Source: Rhynchopus sp. YZ270_cl-10
Taxonomy: Eukaryota > Euglenozoa > Diplonemea > Diplonemida > Diplonemidae
NCBI GenBank assembly: GCA_964035575.1
Contig: OZ037835.1
Location: 434,001-498,000 of the forward strand
Reading direction: 5' to 3'
Length of the DNA: 64,000 nt
Within the stretch, counting starts at the first letter, position 1. Each line of letters opens with the position of its first letter. The translations under genes were made by a program, and so were the position numbers. Under the pieces are notes generated by a model that was given only the letters and a program-made list of their open reading frames with translations, was not told where the DNA came from and made no database searches. Of this stretch, positions 29,118 through 41,326 are shown piece by piece.

Positions 29118-29696
29118 CCCCCCCCTTTTTTTTCCTTTTTCCCTTAAGGGAGCTTTCTTGTGGTTTCTAGTGGGTTTCACTGTAGGTGACACACCACCAG
29201 TGTGGTGAAATGGTCGAAACTCTCAAAAGCAAGAGTTTTCAGGGGGCATTGATAGATCGTTTGTACATAGAAATATAGGTTGGTTCTCTCTGTATTGATT
29301 TGGCTTTTGTTTTTTTTGCCGAAAAAAGCATTTTAGTTTGATGTTAACTGCAAAAGATAACTACAAGCAAGATTGCTTTAAAATTTGTTGAGTATCAAGC
29401 CTTACTATCTTGTGTCTCTTTTGGCTAACACTCCTTTGTGGAAACAAGAAAAAAAGGGAGGGGGTAAAAGAGTTAATTTCTAGTTACGGCGGTCTGCTCC
29501 TTGGCCAGGATTCAGCCCCGTGACGCGCGCTCATCAGAAGGAGCCAGGGCTATTTTGGGGTGGGGTTGGGAAAACAAAGGGGGGGTGGGGCAGTCTGCAA
29601 TCCCTGACGCTGCCTACCAAATATGTGGATGTATTTTTTCCTGAAAACACTTGTTTTTTTTGGAACGTTTCGTGACAAATCTTTTCAAAAGAAAAA
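29118..29696. other. intergenic, no gene recognised
   Basis: AT-rich with G runs; no supported frame and no clear repeat partner. Confidence 0.4.
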
Positions 29697-30500
29697 CAAG
29701 TAATTGCTATCGGAAAAAAAACGGGGTGTGATGTGGAACTCCATCCTGTAGAAATAATCTACAACACGCCCAGCATTCTGCTCTTCTGCAGGTATGCTAA
29801 CGCTCTTCGTAAGCTGTCAGACCCACTGGGACGCCAGCATCTGAAACGTTCAAGAAGGGGGGCTGTCCTCTTCGTCCAGCACCATCTGCTCGATAGCGTT
29901 GTTGGACGTCGGCTCGGCAGGCTCGGCGTGTTCCAGCTCGTTTTTGTCCACAGGCTCCCCACATTGTCGTCGTCGTTGGAGCAGTGCGGAAGGAACACAG
30001 AATGCACAGACTACAACACATCGATCACACCAGTACATCAGCACCTACATCAAATCGCCAGGATGCTACGGTGGTTTCGAAAATCGCGCGGAGTTTTCCA
30101 CAGCACACCCGTTTTTCCTTAGCAATTACTTGTCCTTGTTGTTACTGTTATTTTCAACCACCTTCCTTCAACCCTTGTAGGGATCAGTTGTAATTTTTTT
30201 CGCGAAAACATGAAATTATACATTTCAAGAGAACAAATTAAAAAGGGTCCTTATTTGCATTTTTGGGCTCCGCCCGTGCAGTGGTGGGGTCAATCTCGAA
30301 AATTGGACAATTTTTTGACTACTTAAATTTTGAGAAATATGAGCCCGGTTGCTTATACGTGGGGCCCATTTTCAGCTAAAATTTTCCTCAAAATCTGGTT
30401 TTGTAAAATTGACCCTTTCCCCCCCCCCCACATCGATTTCAATACTATACCTTACTTCACCTACGGTTACCCTTACAAGGGGGTGAAGGAAGGTAAGTTG
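29697..30500. repeat. dispersed repeat A copy 2 with one 262-bp unit
   Basis: Same order of landmarks as 15834-16450, then one copy of the unit seen twice at 16358-16880. Eroded acidic coding end on the minus strand, broken. Confidence 0.8.
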
Positions 30501-30535
30501 AAAAATCAATCCAAAAGTCCAAAAAAAAAAATGTT

Positions 30536-31224
30536 TACTGGTGTTCTTCATAAAAACCCCAAAATGCTCGAGAGACTCGTTACTCTTTGCTTGTTGCTCA
30601 AAAGGATAAAAACGGGAAGAGGAAAATTAGGTTGTTTGTTGTTCGCTTCCACACCACTTCTGCACTCAGATTCAAGTCTTTGGCTGTCCTTACAAGCGCC
30701 TGCCAAAACGCTCGCCTCGTGGGTGTGGACTTTCTTTTTTTTTTTTTGTTGTGTCGACAATCGCCGAGTAATCCCACCAGGTGGGAGAATTCGGGTCTGT
30801 ACTCATTGTTGGCCGAAGCCTTTGTACTACGCAAGGTATAGACGTCGTTCGTCCTGAACCCTTGAGAGCAACTTTTAGGATGAAAAGAACCTTCAAAGGG
30901 GTAGTCCGCATCAAGGTGTTGTACACCATTGCACGGCTACATGCTAAGAAGGGGGTGTTGGAGGTTACAGTTAATAAACTGCCCTCTGTTCAAAAGTGGG
31001 AAAGTGGTGGTGGGGATTTTTTATATTTCTTTCTTCTTTTCTTTTCTCGACTTGATAACGGTAAATACGCAGATTTACGGTTTGAATGTGTTTTTCCTGA
31101 AGTACAGAAAATGTTGTGGAGCACAAAGGGGAACAGAGAGGGGGAAAGCAAGTGGGGAAGTGGATACGCAGAACGCGCAACTTTTCACGAGGGTCTCGAG
31201 CATTTTGTCAAATACTACGTGTTT
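30536..31224. repeat. 700-bp duplicated block, copy 1
   Basis: Nearly identical to 42836-43600, except for about 70 extra bases in the latter at about 43050-43115. It contains the structured repeat D at 30751-30877. A frame reads through (30781-31350) but has no recognisable domain and runs into different sequence in the two copies, so I do not call a gene. Confidence 0.9.
30751..30877 (+). ncRNA. candidate structured RNA or SINE, repeat D copy 1
   Basis: The core is GTGTCGACAATCGCCGAGTA, a TCCCACC/GGTGGGA stem, GTCTGTAC, a GGC-CGAA-GCC mini-hairpin and TTTGTAC, ending in a T-rich stretch. Other copies are at 41044-41152, 42402-42460 (partial), 43127-43253 and 61548-61645. Stems are kept while bases change between copies (see findings). 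Class unknown. Confidence 0.45.
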
Positions 31225-31225
31225 C

Positions 31226-31285
31226 AGGGTATTAGGGTGGTTAAAAAAACTGGTTTTGAAAACCGGTTTTTCCAAAAACTGAGTC
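31226..31285. mobile_element. left-end fragment of the 22.1-kb MITE family
   Basis: CAGGGTATTAGGGTGGTTAA and the AACTGGTTTTGAAAACCGGT palindrome match 22108-22165; no right end is found nearby. Confidence 0.8.
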
Positions 31286-31564
31286 AGCAGGGTTTCCGCG
31301 TAGGCTTTTGGTCCCCCCGCCCGGGGGGACCAAATTTTGGGAATCGCTAGGGGGGCCTATGCACCGGCTATTCCTTCATTTGGCTCGGAAAATTTGGCGC
31401 CTTTCGGCAAAAAAACCCAAAAAATATGTGAAACTACCCTATATTCCACACCAAAAATCACTTTCCGCCGGGTTTCAGGCACTTTTGAGCCATTTTTCGA
31501 CCTTTAGATGCAAAAACATCAAAAAATAGAGCAAAATGGCTCACAGCGCCACATAAACCGTACA

Positions 31565-32006
31565 GTTCCTCAAGGAATAGTACCAGAATTTTACTTCCTG
31601 GGTAGGTGACTAATGAACATCCTCCCCAAAGTACCCAAATTTTACTTCCTGGGTATGTGACCAATGAACATCCTCCCAAAAGTACCAGAATTTTACTTCC
31701 TGGGTATGTGACCAATGAACATCCTCCCAAAAGTACCCAAATTTTACTTCCTGGGTAGGTGACCAATGAACATCCTCCCAAAAGTACCCAAATTTTACTT
31801 CCTGGGTAGGTGACCACTGAACATCCTCCCAAAAGTACCCAAATTTTACTTCCTGGGTAGGTTACCAATGAACATCATCCCAAAAGTACCCAAATTTTAC
31901 TTCCTGGGTAGGTGACCAATGAACATCCTCCCAAAAGTACCCAAATTTTACTTCCTGGGTAGGTGACCAATGAACATCCTCCCAAAAGTACCAGAATTTT
32001 ACTTCC
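31565..32006. repeat. 51-bp satellite, left segment (about 8.5 units)
   Basis: Unit: ACTTCCTGGGTAGGTGACCA, ATGAACATCCTCCCAAAAGT, ACCCAAATTTT. It is interrupted at 32007 by a transposon-like element and resumes in phase at 35881. Open frames with 17-residue periodicity are artefacts of 51 being divisible by 3. Confidence 0.97.
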
Positions 32007-32229
32007 TACACGGCGGGGCTGTGTCACACCTGTGACACAGCTGAGGGTGTGTAACTTTCAATGATATGCGACATTTTGTGACAGTGTCACCGTGACACTG
32101 TCACAAGCTGTGTGACACTGTCACAAATCGTGTGACACTGTCACGGTGACACTGTCACAAGTCGTGTGACACTGTCTCCGTGACAGTGTCACAGTGGTGT
32201 GACACAGTCACAGTGGCTATTGCCTCCCA

Positions 32230-32400
32230 GGGAAAGGGACTCTCAAAAATTTTTTTTTGCCCAAAACAGGGCTAATTTCGACGATTTGAGGCCATTAAAA
32301 GCAAAAACTGGCACTTTTGAGCATCTGTGGGGGTCTAAAACGCGGTTTGCGCACCCGATTTTTCGTGGTTTTTGCCGTAGACAATTTTTTTCTTTAAAAA
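32230..32400. repeat. dispersed repeat H, copy 2 (inverted)
   Basis: GGGCTAATTTCGACGATTTG, GGCCATTAAAAGCAAAAACT and GTCTAAAACGCGG match 3590-3720 in reverse complement. Confidence 0.65.
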
Positions 32401-32649
32401 GTCAATCTGAGGTTTTTTTTGGATTTTTTGGGCCATTTTATGACCTACCACGCCCGATCTCGGGCGGGGAAAAAAAAATTTTTTTTTAGTCAAAAATCGC
32501 CCTTATCTAACCACTGTTTAGGTAGGTTCTGGGGGCTGGTGCTGATATACATGCATGTCCATTCCACAGGTTGCGGGGGTCCCAGATGTTGCCCGGGTAA
32601 AGGGTCATATGATGTATATAATTGCACAGTTTATACAGTGCAAACTGTT

Positions 32650-34450
32650 GTTTCATTAGATGCGATGCAATGACAGAGTATTGTTGCTTTATTTCCTTTC
32701 AGTCCTCAGTTGTTCAGGTCACTAATATTCCAGCATATATTGATGATACTGCCTGGTTTGGTTGTATGACCATAATGTTTGCAATGTATAGCTAGCTTTC
32801 GTAAAACACGTCAGCATGCCCAGGCGAGCCGGACAGTCGCACAAGTACTCGTTGGCTGCGACGCGTCGGAGGCGGCTTGTGGTCTGCAGGAGGCCTCCCA
32901 ACACGTGCTGACCGGGCGACATGTATGTCGCACCCGTGAGCACCTTCGCTGCCTTCCGGTGGAGCACGAGGGTGTCATGTGGGTCGCAGGGAGTCGGCTG
33001 CCGTCAGGTAGACAGCTCGTCCTGAGCTGAGTGGAGGTTGTTCACTGAAGAGTCTGGCTCATCAGTTGGTGCATGTCACTACACCCGTTTTCCATCACCT
33101 TCGACACATTGCTGGCGAGGGAGATCGGGCTGCACGACGCGGGTCATGTCGTGTCTTTTCCTTTTTGTGTAGTGGGATCACCGTTACTGTCGTCGACGAC
33201 TCCGGGATAACTGCCGTCGTCCAGGAGAGGTTGCGCATATGTAGGAGTGCTCGCGGTGCTCCATCACCGAGGTGTTGAAGCCATTCGTTGTGGACCCCGT
33301 CTGGGCCAGTGGACCCGACCTCACATCTCCTAACTAGCGGCCGTGTTCCAGCAGAAACAAATCAACAAATCAATATTTTTCTTGTGCTGCTGCTTTGTTG
33401 ACCATCCCGAGCCAGAGGGAGTAGGTCTCGTTCAGGTTTGTGCGCTTCGCCGTTTTTGCAGTGCTCTCCTCCGAGAATTCAATCGGAACGTGGTCGGAGG
33501 CCCTTCGACGAGTGTAATCCATCCCTGGTATCCAACCTTTCAGAAGTCATCACAATGTCGGGCCCCATAGCGTCTTAGTGTGTCCCAGGATACGGTGGTG
33601 CGCATTCACGTCCCCTGCAATCGCCACCTTCCCCTGTGGGCAGTTCTCAAACGTTGCAATCGTCACATCGTGTGTCATTTTTGTGCAGGCCTGCCGCACT
33701 TGGCCTGTCCACATTGCAGAATCTCACACCTTCCACTACGTCAAGTCTGTCTGTCACGCAGCTCTCTGGAGAAGTGAAGTTGTGTTTGGATGTGCGTGTG
33801 GTGTGGACGTCGGTCGCGGTGCCGCCTCCCGATGCCATCGCCCCCTTCGCACCCTCCACACGCTTTTGAGTACGCATGCGTTTGTATAGCATATGTACGT
33901 GCGACAAGAACACCTCCCTGTACGAGATGATCTTCAACAGCGGTGATACGAAGTCTGCCGTGTCGAGACTGGACAAAGCCACCAGGTTGAGGTGATTCTC
34001 GGATATCTTTGCGATGATCCTCGTTAGGCTTATGTCGTTTCTGCATGGTGGGCGAGAATATGCAACGAAAGGCGACGAAAGAAGGTTTCGGTCCCCACGG
34101 GAAGCATGGTCCACTCAGCCAACCTCCCATAACGACTGCGTTCTCGTTGCGTGTACGGTTTTGAAATCCGCTGCCGCAAAATAACGCACTACGGACTCCA
34201 TTGTGGAGTGTCGGGTCAGGAGAATGATCTCTTCCAGTGGTTGCGCTGCTCCTCTGCGGAGGGAGCGGGACGTTATGATCCTGCTCCGGTAGTAGGGACC
34301 GTCCCGTGTATCTGCCTAACTGGAGGGTCGGCTTTCGTTTGGCACCAGTGCAGTAGTTTCTGATTCTTCCGTCACCTCCTGTTTTCAGGCGCACAACATC
34401 TGAAGCCCGCGCTGCGACCACCCAGCACATCCAGATGCCAGATGGCTAGC
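32650..34450 (-). pseudogene. degenerate LINE (endonuclease plus reverse transcriptase)
   Basis: On the minus strand, an APE-type endonuclease piece (AIAGDVNAHH) is readable at about 33575-33640. An RT piece, GPDGVHNEWLQHL followed by a VIPLHKKEK-like strand, lies at about 33130-33320, in a different frame. A C-terminal piece with VLTGATYMSPGQHVLGGLL lies at about 32790-32970. The pieces lie in several frames with stops between them, so the copy is dead and old. The upstream part to 34450 has weaker coding character. The order fits jockey/I-type LINEs, unlike the RLE-type LINE at the window start. Confidence 0.6.
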
Positions 34451-35010
34451 TTCGTCGTGCAGCACCTGCATCATGCGAAACACCTCGTCCTGCGTCGCTG
34501 GCACCGCTCTTCGATGCGAGTGCAGAGCTCCTTCTCGAAGGGCCCTCCGGAAACAAGCGTTAAGTCTCCTTTACCGTCACGAACAACAACAAAAGAGTGG
34601 GAAGAAGGCAACATGTTTCAGCAAAACAAAATTTTAGATTGCAAGCTGTTATGTTGGGTCAAATGTCGGAATAGGCAAACCCGCAACCCGGCGTTTCTTT
34701 CTTCTTCTCTTTCTCTTCGAAGCAACAACCCAACCGATCGAGCGGATCAGAACGCAACGATGTGAACGTTGCGAACCGAACCAACCCAACGCCACCGGTC
34801 TGAACGCAACGGCCCGAACCGAACGCACGGAACCAACGCAACGCAACGAATGCAACCGATCTGTACGCAGCAAACCGAACGCAACCAACGCAACGAGTGG
34901 TTACAAAACGCAACCCACCTTCGGTGGGCTCAGACTCGTGCCAGTGGTGCGGGCAAACCCGCCCTGTGTGTGGGCCGATATTGACAGGTCTTTGACACAA
35001 AGGGGTCCAT
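34451..35010. other. intergenic interior of the 3.87-kb element
   Basis: 34750-34910 is quasi-repetitive in ACGCAACG/GAACCGAAC words. No gene. Confidence 0.5.
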
Positions 35011-35689
35011 ACCCAGTACCCAGTACCCAGTACCCAGTACCCAGTACCCAGTACCCAGTACCCAGTACCCAGTACCCAGTACCCAGTACCCAGTACCCAG
35101 TACCCAGTACCCAGTACCCAGTACCCAGTACCCAGTACCCAGTACCCAGTACCCAGTACCCAGTACCCAGTACCCAGTACCCAGTACCCAGTACCCAGTA
35201 CCCAGTACCCAGTACCCAGTACCCAGTACCCAGTACCCAGTACCCAGTACCCAGTACCCAGTACCCAGTACCCAGTACCCAGTACCCAGTACCCAGTACC
35301 CAGTACCCAGTACCCAGTACCCAGTACCCAGTACCCAGTACCCAGTACCCAGTACCCAGTACCCAGTACCCAGTACCCAGTACCCAGTACCCAGTACCCA
35401 GTACCCAGTACCCAGTACCCAGTACCCAGTACCCAGTACCCAGTACCCAGTACCCAGTACCCAGTACCCAGTACCCAGTACCCAGTACCCAGTACCCAGT
35501 ACCCAGTACCCAGTACCCAGTACCCAGTACCCAGTACCCAGTACCCAGTACCCAGTACCCAGTACCCAGTACCCAGTACCCAGTACCCAGTACCCAGTAC
35601 CCAGTACCCAGTACCCAGTACCCAGTACCCAGTACCCAGTACCCAGTACCCAGTACCCAGTACCCAGTACCCAGTACCCAGTACCCAGT
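35011..35689. repeat. (ACCCAGT)n microsatellite, about 97 copies
   Basis: Uninterrupted 7-bp repeat. A short run of the same unit occurs at 42609-42642. Long frames on both strands are artefacts because three units make 21 bp. Confidence 0.98.
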
Positions 35690-35880
35690 GGGTATTCCTT
35701 AAGGTTGTGACAGTGTCACACAGGTATGTGACACTGTCACAAGTCGTGTGACACTGTCTCCGTGACACTGTCACACATTTTGTGACACTGTCTCCGTGAC
35801 AGTGTCACAAAATGTGTGACAGTGTCACATGTGACACTGTCTCCGTGACAGTGTCACATGTGACACAGCCCCGCCGTGTA

Positions 35881-38800
35881 GGTAAGTGACCAATGAACAT
35901 CCTCCCAAAAGTACCCAAATTTTACTTCCTGGGTAGGTTACCAATGAACATCCTCCCAAAAGTACCCAAATTTTACTTCCTGGGTAGGTTACCAATGAAC
36001 ATCATCCCAAAAGTACCCAAATTTTACTTCCTGGGTATGTGACCAATGAACATCCTCCCAAAAGTACCCAAATTTTACTTCCTGGGTAGGTTACCAATGA
36101 ACATCATCCCAAAAGTACCCAAATTTTACTTCCTGGGTAGGTGACCAATGAACATCCTCCCAAAAGTACTCAAATTTTACTTCCTGGGAAGGTAACCAAT
36201 GAACATCATCCCAAAAGTACCCAAATTTAACTTCCTGGGTAGGTTACCACTGAACATCCTCCCAAAAGTACTCAAATTTTACTTCCTGGGTATGTGACCA
36301 ATGAACATCCTCCCAAAAGTACCAGAATTTTACTTCCTGGGTAGGTTACCAATGAACATCCTCCCAAAAGTACCCAAATTTTACTTCCTGGGTAGGTTAC
36401 CAATGAACATCATCCCAAAAGTACCCAAATTTTACTTCCTGGGTATGTGACCAATGAACATCCTCCCAAAAGTACCAGAATTTTACTTCCTGGGTAGGTT
36501 ACCACTGAACATCCTCCCAAAAGTACTCAAATTTTACTTCCTGGGTATGTGACCAATGAACATCCTCCCAAAAGTACCAGAATTTTACTTCCTGGGTAGG
36601 TTACCAATGAACATCCTCCCAAAAGTACCCAAATTTTACTTCCTGGGTATGTGACCAATGAACATCCTCCCAAAAGTACCAGAATTTTACTTCCTGGGTA
36701 GGTTACCAATGAACATCCTCCCAAAAGTACCCAAATTTTACTTCCTGGGTAGGTGACCAATGAACATCCTCCCAAAAGTACTCAAATTTTACTTCCTGGG
36801 AAGGTAACCAATGAACATCCTCCCAAAAGTACCCAAATTTAACTTCCTGGGTAGGTGACCACTGAACATCCTCCCAAAAGTACCCAAATTTTACTTCCTG
36901 GGTATGTGACCAATGAACATCCTCCCAAAAGTACCAGAATTTTACTTCCTGGGTAGGTTACCAATGAACATCATCCCAAAAGTACCCAAATTTTACTTCC
37001 TGGGTATGTGACCAATGAACATCCTCCCAAAAGTACCAGAATTTTACTTCCTGGGTAGGTTACCAATGAACATCATCCCAAAAGTACCCAAATTTTACTT
37101 CCTGGGTAGGTTACCAATGAACATCATCCCAAAAGTACCCAAATTTTACTTCCTGGGTATGTGACCAATGAACATCCTCCCAAAAGTACCAGAATTTTAC
37201 TTCCTGGGTAGGTTACCAATGAACATCCTCCCAAAAGTACTCAAATTTTACTTCCTGGGTATGTGACCAATGAACATCCTCCCAAAAGTACCAGAATTTT
37301 ACTTCCTGGGTAGGTTACCAATGAACATCCTCCCAAAAGTACTCAAATTTTACTTCCTGGGTATGTGACCAATGAACATCCTCCCAAAAGTACCAGAATT
37401 TTACTTCCTGGGTAGGTTACCACTGAACATCCTCCCAAAAGTACTCAAATTTTACTTCCTGGGTATGTGACCAATGAACATCCTCCCAAAAGTACCAGAA
37501 TTTTACTTCCTGGGTAGGTTACCAATGAACATCCTCCCAAAAGTACCCAAATTTTACTTCCTGGGTAGGTTACCAATGAACATCCTCCCAAAAGTACCCA
37601 AATTTTACTTCCTGGGTAGGTGACCAATGAACATCCTCCCAAAAGTACTCAAATTTTACTTCCTGGGTATGTGACCAATGAACATCCTCCCAAAAGTACC
37701 AGAATTTTACTTCCTGGGTAGGTTACCAATGAACATCCTCCCAAAAGTACCCAAATTTTACTTCCTGGGTAGGTTACCAATGAACATCCTCCCAAAAGTA
37801 CCAGAATTTTACTTCCTGGGTAGGTTACCAATGAACATCCTCCCAAAAGTACCCAAATTTTACTTCCTGGGTAGGTTACCAATGAACATCCTCCCAAAAG
37901 TACCCAAATTTTACTTCCTGGGTAGGTGACCAATGAACATCCTCCCAAAAGTACTCAAATTTTACTTCCTGGGAAGGTAACCAATGAACATCCTCCCAAA
38001 AGTACCCAAATTTAACTTCCTGGGTAGGTGACCACTGAACATCCTCCCAAAAGTACTCAAATTTTACTTCCTGGGTATGTGACCAATGAACATCCTCCCA
38101 AAAGTACCAGAATTTTACTTCCTGGGTAGGTTACCAATGAACATCCTCCCAAAAGTACCCAAATTTTACTTCCTGGGTAGGTTACCAATGAACATCATCC
38201 CAAAAGTACCCAAATTTTACTTCCTGGGTAGGTGACCAATGAACATCCTCCCAAAAGTACCCAAATTTTACTTCCTGGGAAGGTTACCAATGAACATCCT
38301 CCCAAAAGTACTCAAATTTTACTTCCTGGGAAGGTAACCAATGAACATCCTCCCAAAAGTACCAGAATTTTACTTCCTGGGTAGGTTACCAATGAACATC
38401 CTCCCAAAAGTACCCAAATTTTACTTCCTGGGTAGGTGACCAATGAACATCCTCCCAAAAGTACCAGAATTTTACTTCCTGGGTAGGTTACCAATGAACA
38501 TCCTCCCAAAAGTACCCAAATTTTACTTCCTGGGTAGGTGACCAATGAACATCCTCCCAAAAGTACTCAAATTTTACTTCCTGGGAAGGTAACCAATGAA
38601 CATCCTCCCAAAAGTACCAGAATTTTACTTCCTGGGTAGGTTACCAATGAACATCCTCCCAAAAGTACCCAAATTTTACTTCCTGGGTATGTGACCAATG
38701 AACATCCTCCCAAAAGTACCCAAATTTTACTTCCTGGGTAGGTTACCAATGAACATCATCCCAAAAGTACCCAAATTTTACTTCCTGGGTATGTGACCAA

Positions 38801-40175
38801 TGAACATCCTCCCAAAAGTACCCAAATTTTACTTCCTGGGTATGTGACCAATGAACATCCTCCCAAAAGTACCCAAATTTTACTTCCTGGGTAGGTGACC
38901 AATGAACATCCTCCCAAAAGTACCAGAATTTTACTTCCTGGGTAGGTTACCAATGAACATCATCCCAAAAGTACCCAAATTTTACTTCCTGGGTATGTGA
39001 CCAATGAACATCCTCCCAAAAGTACCCAAATTTTACTTCCTGGGTAGGTTACCAATGAACATCATCCCAAAAGTACCCAAATTTTACTTCCTGGGTAGGT
39101 TACCAATGAACATCCTCCCAAAAGTACCCAAATTTTACTTCCTGGGTAGGTGACCAATGAACATCCTCCCAAAAGTACTCAAATTTTACTTCCTGGGTAG
39201 GTTACCAATGAACATCCTCCCAAAAGTACCCAAATTTAACTTCCTGGGTAGGTGACCACTGAACATCCTCCCAAAAGTACTCAAATTTTACTTCCTGGGT
39301 AGGTTACCAATGAACATCCTCCCAAAAGTACCCAAATTTTACTTCCTGGGTATGTGACCAATGAACATCCTCCCAAAAGTACCCAAATTTTACTTCCTGG
39401 GTAGGTTACCAATGAACATCCTCCCAAAAGTACCCAAATTTAACTTCCTGGGTAGGTGACCACTGAACATCCTCCCAAAAGTACTCAAATTTTACTTCCT
39501 GGGTAGGTTACCAATGAACATCCTCCCAAAAGTACCCAAATTTTACTTCCTGGGTAGGTGACCAATGAACATCCTCCCAAAAGTACCCAAATTTTACTTC
39601 CTGGGTAGGTTACCAATGAACATCATCCCAAAAGTACCCAAATTTTACTTCCTGGGTAGGTGACCAATGAACATCCTCCCAAAAGTACCCAAATTTTACT
39701 TCCTGGGTAGGTTACCAATGAACATCATCCCAAAAGTATCCAAATTTTACTTCCTGGGTAGGTTACCAATGAACATCCTCCCAAAAGTACCCAAATTTAA
39801 CTTCCTGGGTAGGTGACCACTGAACATCCTCCCAAAAGTACTCAAATTTTACTTCCTGGGTATGTGACCAATGAACATCCTCCCAAAAGTACCAGAATTT
39901 TACTTCCTGGGTAGGTTACCAATGAACATCCTCCCAAAAGTACTCAAATTTTACTTCCTGGGTATGTGACCAATGAACATCCTCCCAAAAGTACCAGAAT
40001 TTTACTTCCTGGGTAGGTTACCAATGAACATCCTCTGAAAAGTGCCAGAATTTTACTTCTTAAGTAGGCGACTTGTGAACATCCTCTGAAAAGTACCAGA
40101 ATTTTACTTTTTGAGTAGGCGACTGGTTAACATCCTCTGAAAAGTGCCAGAATTTTACTTCTTAAGTAGGTACCT
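35881..40175. repeat. 51-bp satellite, right segment (about 84 units)
   Basis: Unit variants differ at fixed sites: GGTAGGTGACC, GGTATGTGACC, GGTAGGTTACC or GGAAGGTAACC; ATCCTCCC or ATCATCCC; ACCCAAATTTT, ACTCAAATTTT or ACCAGAATTTT. Variant orders recur over several units, which implies higher-order duplication. The last three units (from about 40030) are clearly more diverged (CTCTGAAAAGTGCCAGAA). Confidence 0.97.
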
Positions 40176-40612
40176 GTCACTCCCAGGTTAAAAAGGACAC
40201 TTTTTAGCTGCAACATAATATATATTATGAAAAAAATCATACCAAAAAAACTGTGTTTTTTTACACAAAAACACCTAAAAACCACCTCTGTGTGGTGGTA
40301 TTGGCCTTGTGGGGGTGTTTTGGGCTCAAAAAAAAAAATTTTTTTTTTTTTGAAAAAATCGAAAAAAATCGAAAATGGCAAAGGCAAATCCAGTGCAAAA
40401 TGACAATTTTCAACAAAATGTGCGTTTAAATGCGTCAACGGGCAGCATTTTGTTTAAATTTTTGCTCATTTGCGTCCACAGAGTCCCAAAAAATGCATTG
40501 CCGGGGTCGTAGGTCAAAAAAGACTTAGTAATTTCAATTTAAAATCAAAAGGAGCCAAAATTACCGGTATAGGCTCCCCTAGATTGAATCGCAAAAAAAA
40601 AAAAAAGGCAGT
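40176..40612. other. AT-rich intergenic, no gene recognised
   Basis: Homopolymers and TATATTATG-type sequence; no supported frame. Confidence 0.4.
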
Positions 40613-41023
40613 ATGAAGCAAAAGCCACAACAAACATTGAAAATTTGCGTGTGCGAGGCAAGTCGTTGGGAAGTCCCAGGGTGCTCTGGCGAAACACCTC
40701 CCACCGAGACTAACGTCGCACCTCCCCAAGAGTACACCCCGGAATATGAATGTCATGCATGCGGAGCCTCCCACAAAACAGAGCGGGGACTGTTTGCCCA
40801 TTATGACACGCAACAGTGTGTACTGTGTGTAATACGCAACAAAATATTCCATGACCACCTTGGAGGCTTTCCCACTCTGGATGTTTGTGGCACCCGCGTG
40901 CAGGTGGTGGTGCATCACATTTCCTTTCCTCCGGGTTGCGGTGTGGTGCCCACGTGCCACTGTCCTGACTTGTCCAGGGGGCCTGTGTCTGACTGCCAAG
41001 TCAACACCGTCAGTTTGCTTTAG
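40613..41023 (+). CDS. hypothetical 136-residue frame with one C2H2/C2HC-type finger
   Basis: The frame begins MKQKPQQTLKI. At about residues 47-69 it has YECHACGASHKTERGLFAHY followed by DTQQC, a Cys-x2-Cys..Leu..His..Cys finger of the type found at the N-terminus of R2/NeSL-type LINE proteins. The rest, including a His/Cys-rich stretch near 105-125, is not recognised. It may be a LINE remnant or a small host gene. It has no neighbours in sense orientation, and a repeat D copy follows 20 bp after its stop. Confidence 0.35.
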   Translation: MKQKPQQTLKICVCEASRWEVPGCSGETPPTETNVAPPQEYTPEYECHACGASHKTERGLFAHYDTQQCVLCVIRNKIFHDHLGGFPTLDVCGTRVQVVVHHISFPPGCGVVPTCHCPDLSRGPVSDCQVNTVSLL

Positions 41024-41043
41024 GAAATCATTTTGCTTTTTGT

Positions 41044-41152
41044 TATATCGACAATCACCTACCGAGGTAGGATCTGTACACAATGTCGCCCGAAGGCTTT
41101 GTACTTAATCGGTATGGACGGAGGCCATCCTCAACCCTAGAAAGTAGCTTTT
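41044..41152 (+). ncRNA. candidate structured RNA or SINE, repeat D copy 3
   Basis: CCTACC-GA-GGTAGG stem, CTGTAC, then GCC-CGAA-GGC and TTTGTACTT, ending AGCTTTTATTTG. Stem bases differ from copy 1 but pairing is kept. Confidence 0.45.
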
Positions 41153-41245
41153 ATTTGTTGGTCGTTTGGTGCTATGGGAAATCAGTCAACGACCTGTCAA
41201 TATCGGGGGGGAGGGTCATTTTTAAATAGTACTTTGCCATTTTTT

Positions 41246-41287
41246 CAGGTACACAGGTACACAGGTACACAGGTACACAGGTACACC
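41246..41287. repeat. (CAGGTACA)n, 5 copies
   Basis: 8-bp tandem repeat. Confidence 0.9.
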
Positions 41288-41326
41288 ACATCACGTTCTA
41301 TCTTGTGCATCCCAGCTTGAACGACT

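Larger units (their letters stand above)
32009..35878. mobile_element. 3.87-kb inverted-repeat element inserted in the satellite with TA duplication
   Basis: The ends are CACGGCGGGGCTGTGTCACA and its reverse complement TGTGACACAGCCCCGCCGTG, flanked by TA on both sides (32007-32008, 35879-35880). Removing the element and one TA restores one satellite unit of exact length. Subterminal zones at 32040-32215 and 35700-35870 are made of GTGACACTGTCAC palindromes. No transposase was recognised. TA target use fits Tc1/mariner-like elements, but the ends are not diagnostic. A LINE ruin and a microsatellite fill the interior. Confidence 0.85.

Noticed and set aside
30781-31350. 189-residue frame and its near-identical partner at 43157-43681
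   Set aside because: The two copies end in different sequence, the composition is not gene-like, and the frame overlaps the structured repeat D; shared because the DNA block is duplicated.
34659-35774. Long frames on both strands with 7-residue periodic sequence
   Set aside because: They arise from the 7-bp microsatellite, which stays open in any frame because no stop occurs in 21 bp.
31458-38953. Several frames with 17-residue repeats (GGCSLVTYPGSKI)
   Set aside because: They are translations of the 51-bp satellite with no conserved start or non-repeat domain.
31565-40175. CRISPR-like array
   Set aside because: Repeats are contiguous with no unique spacers, and the context is eukaryotic.
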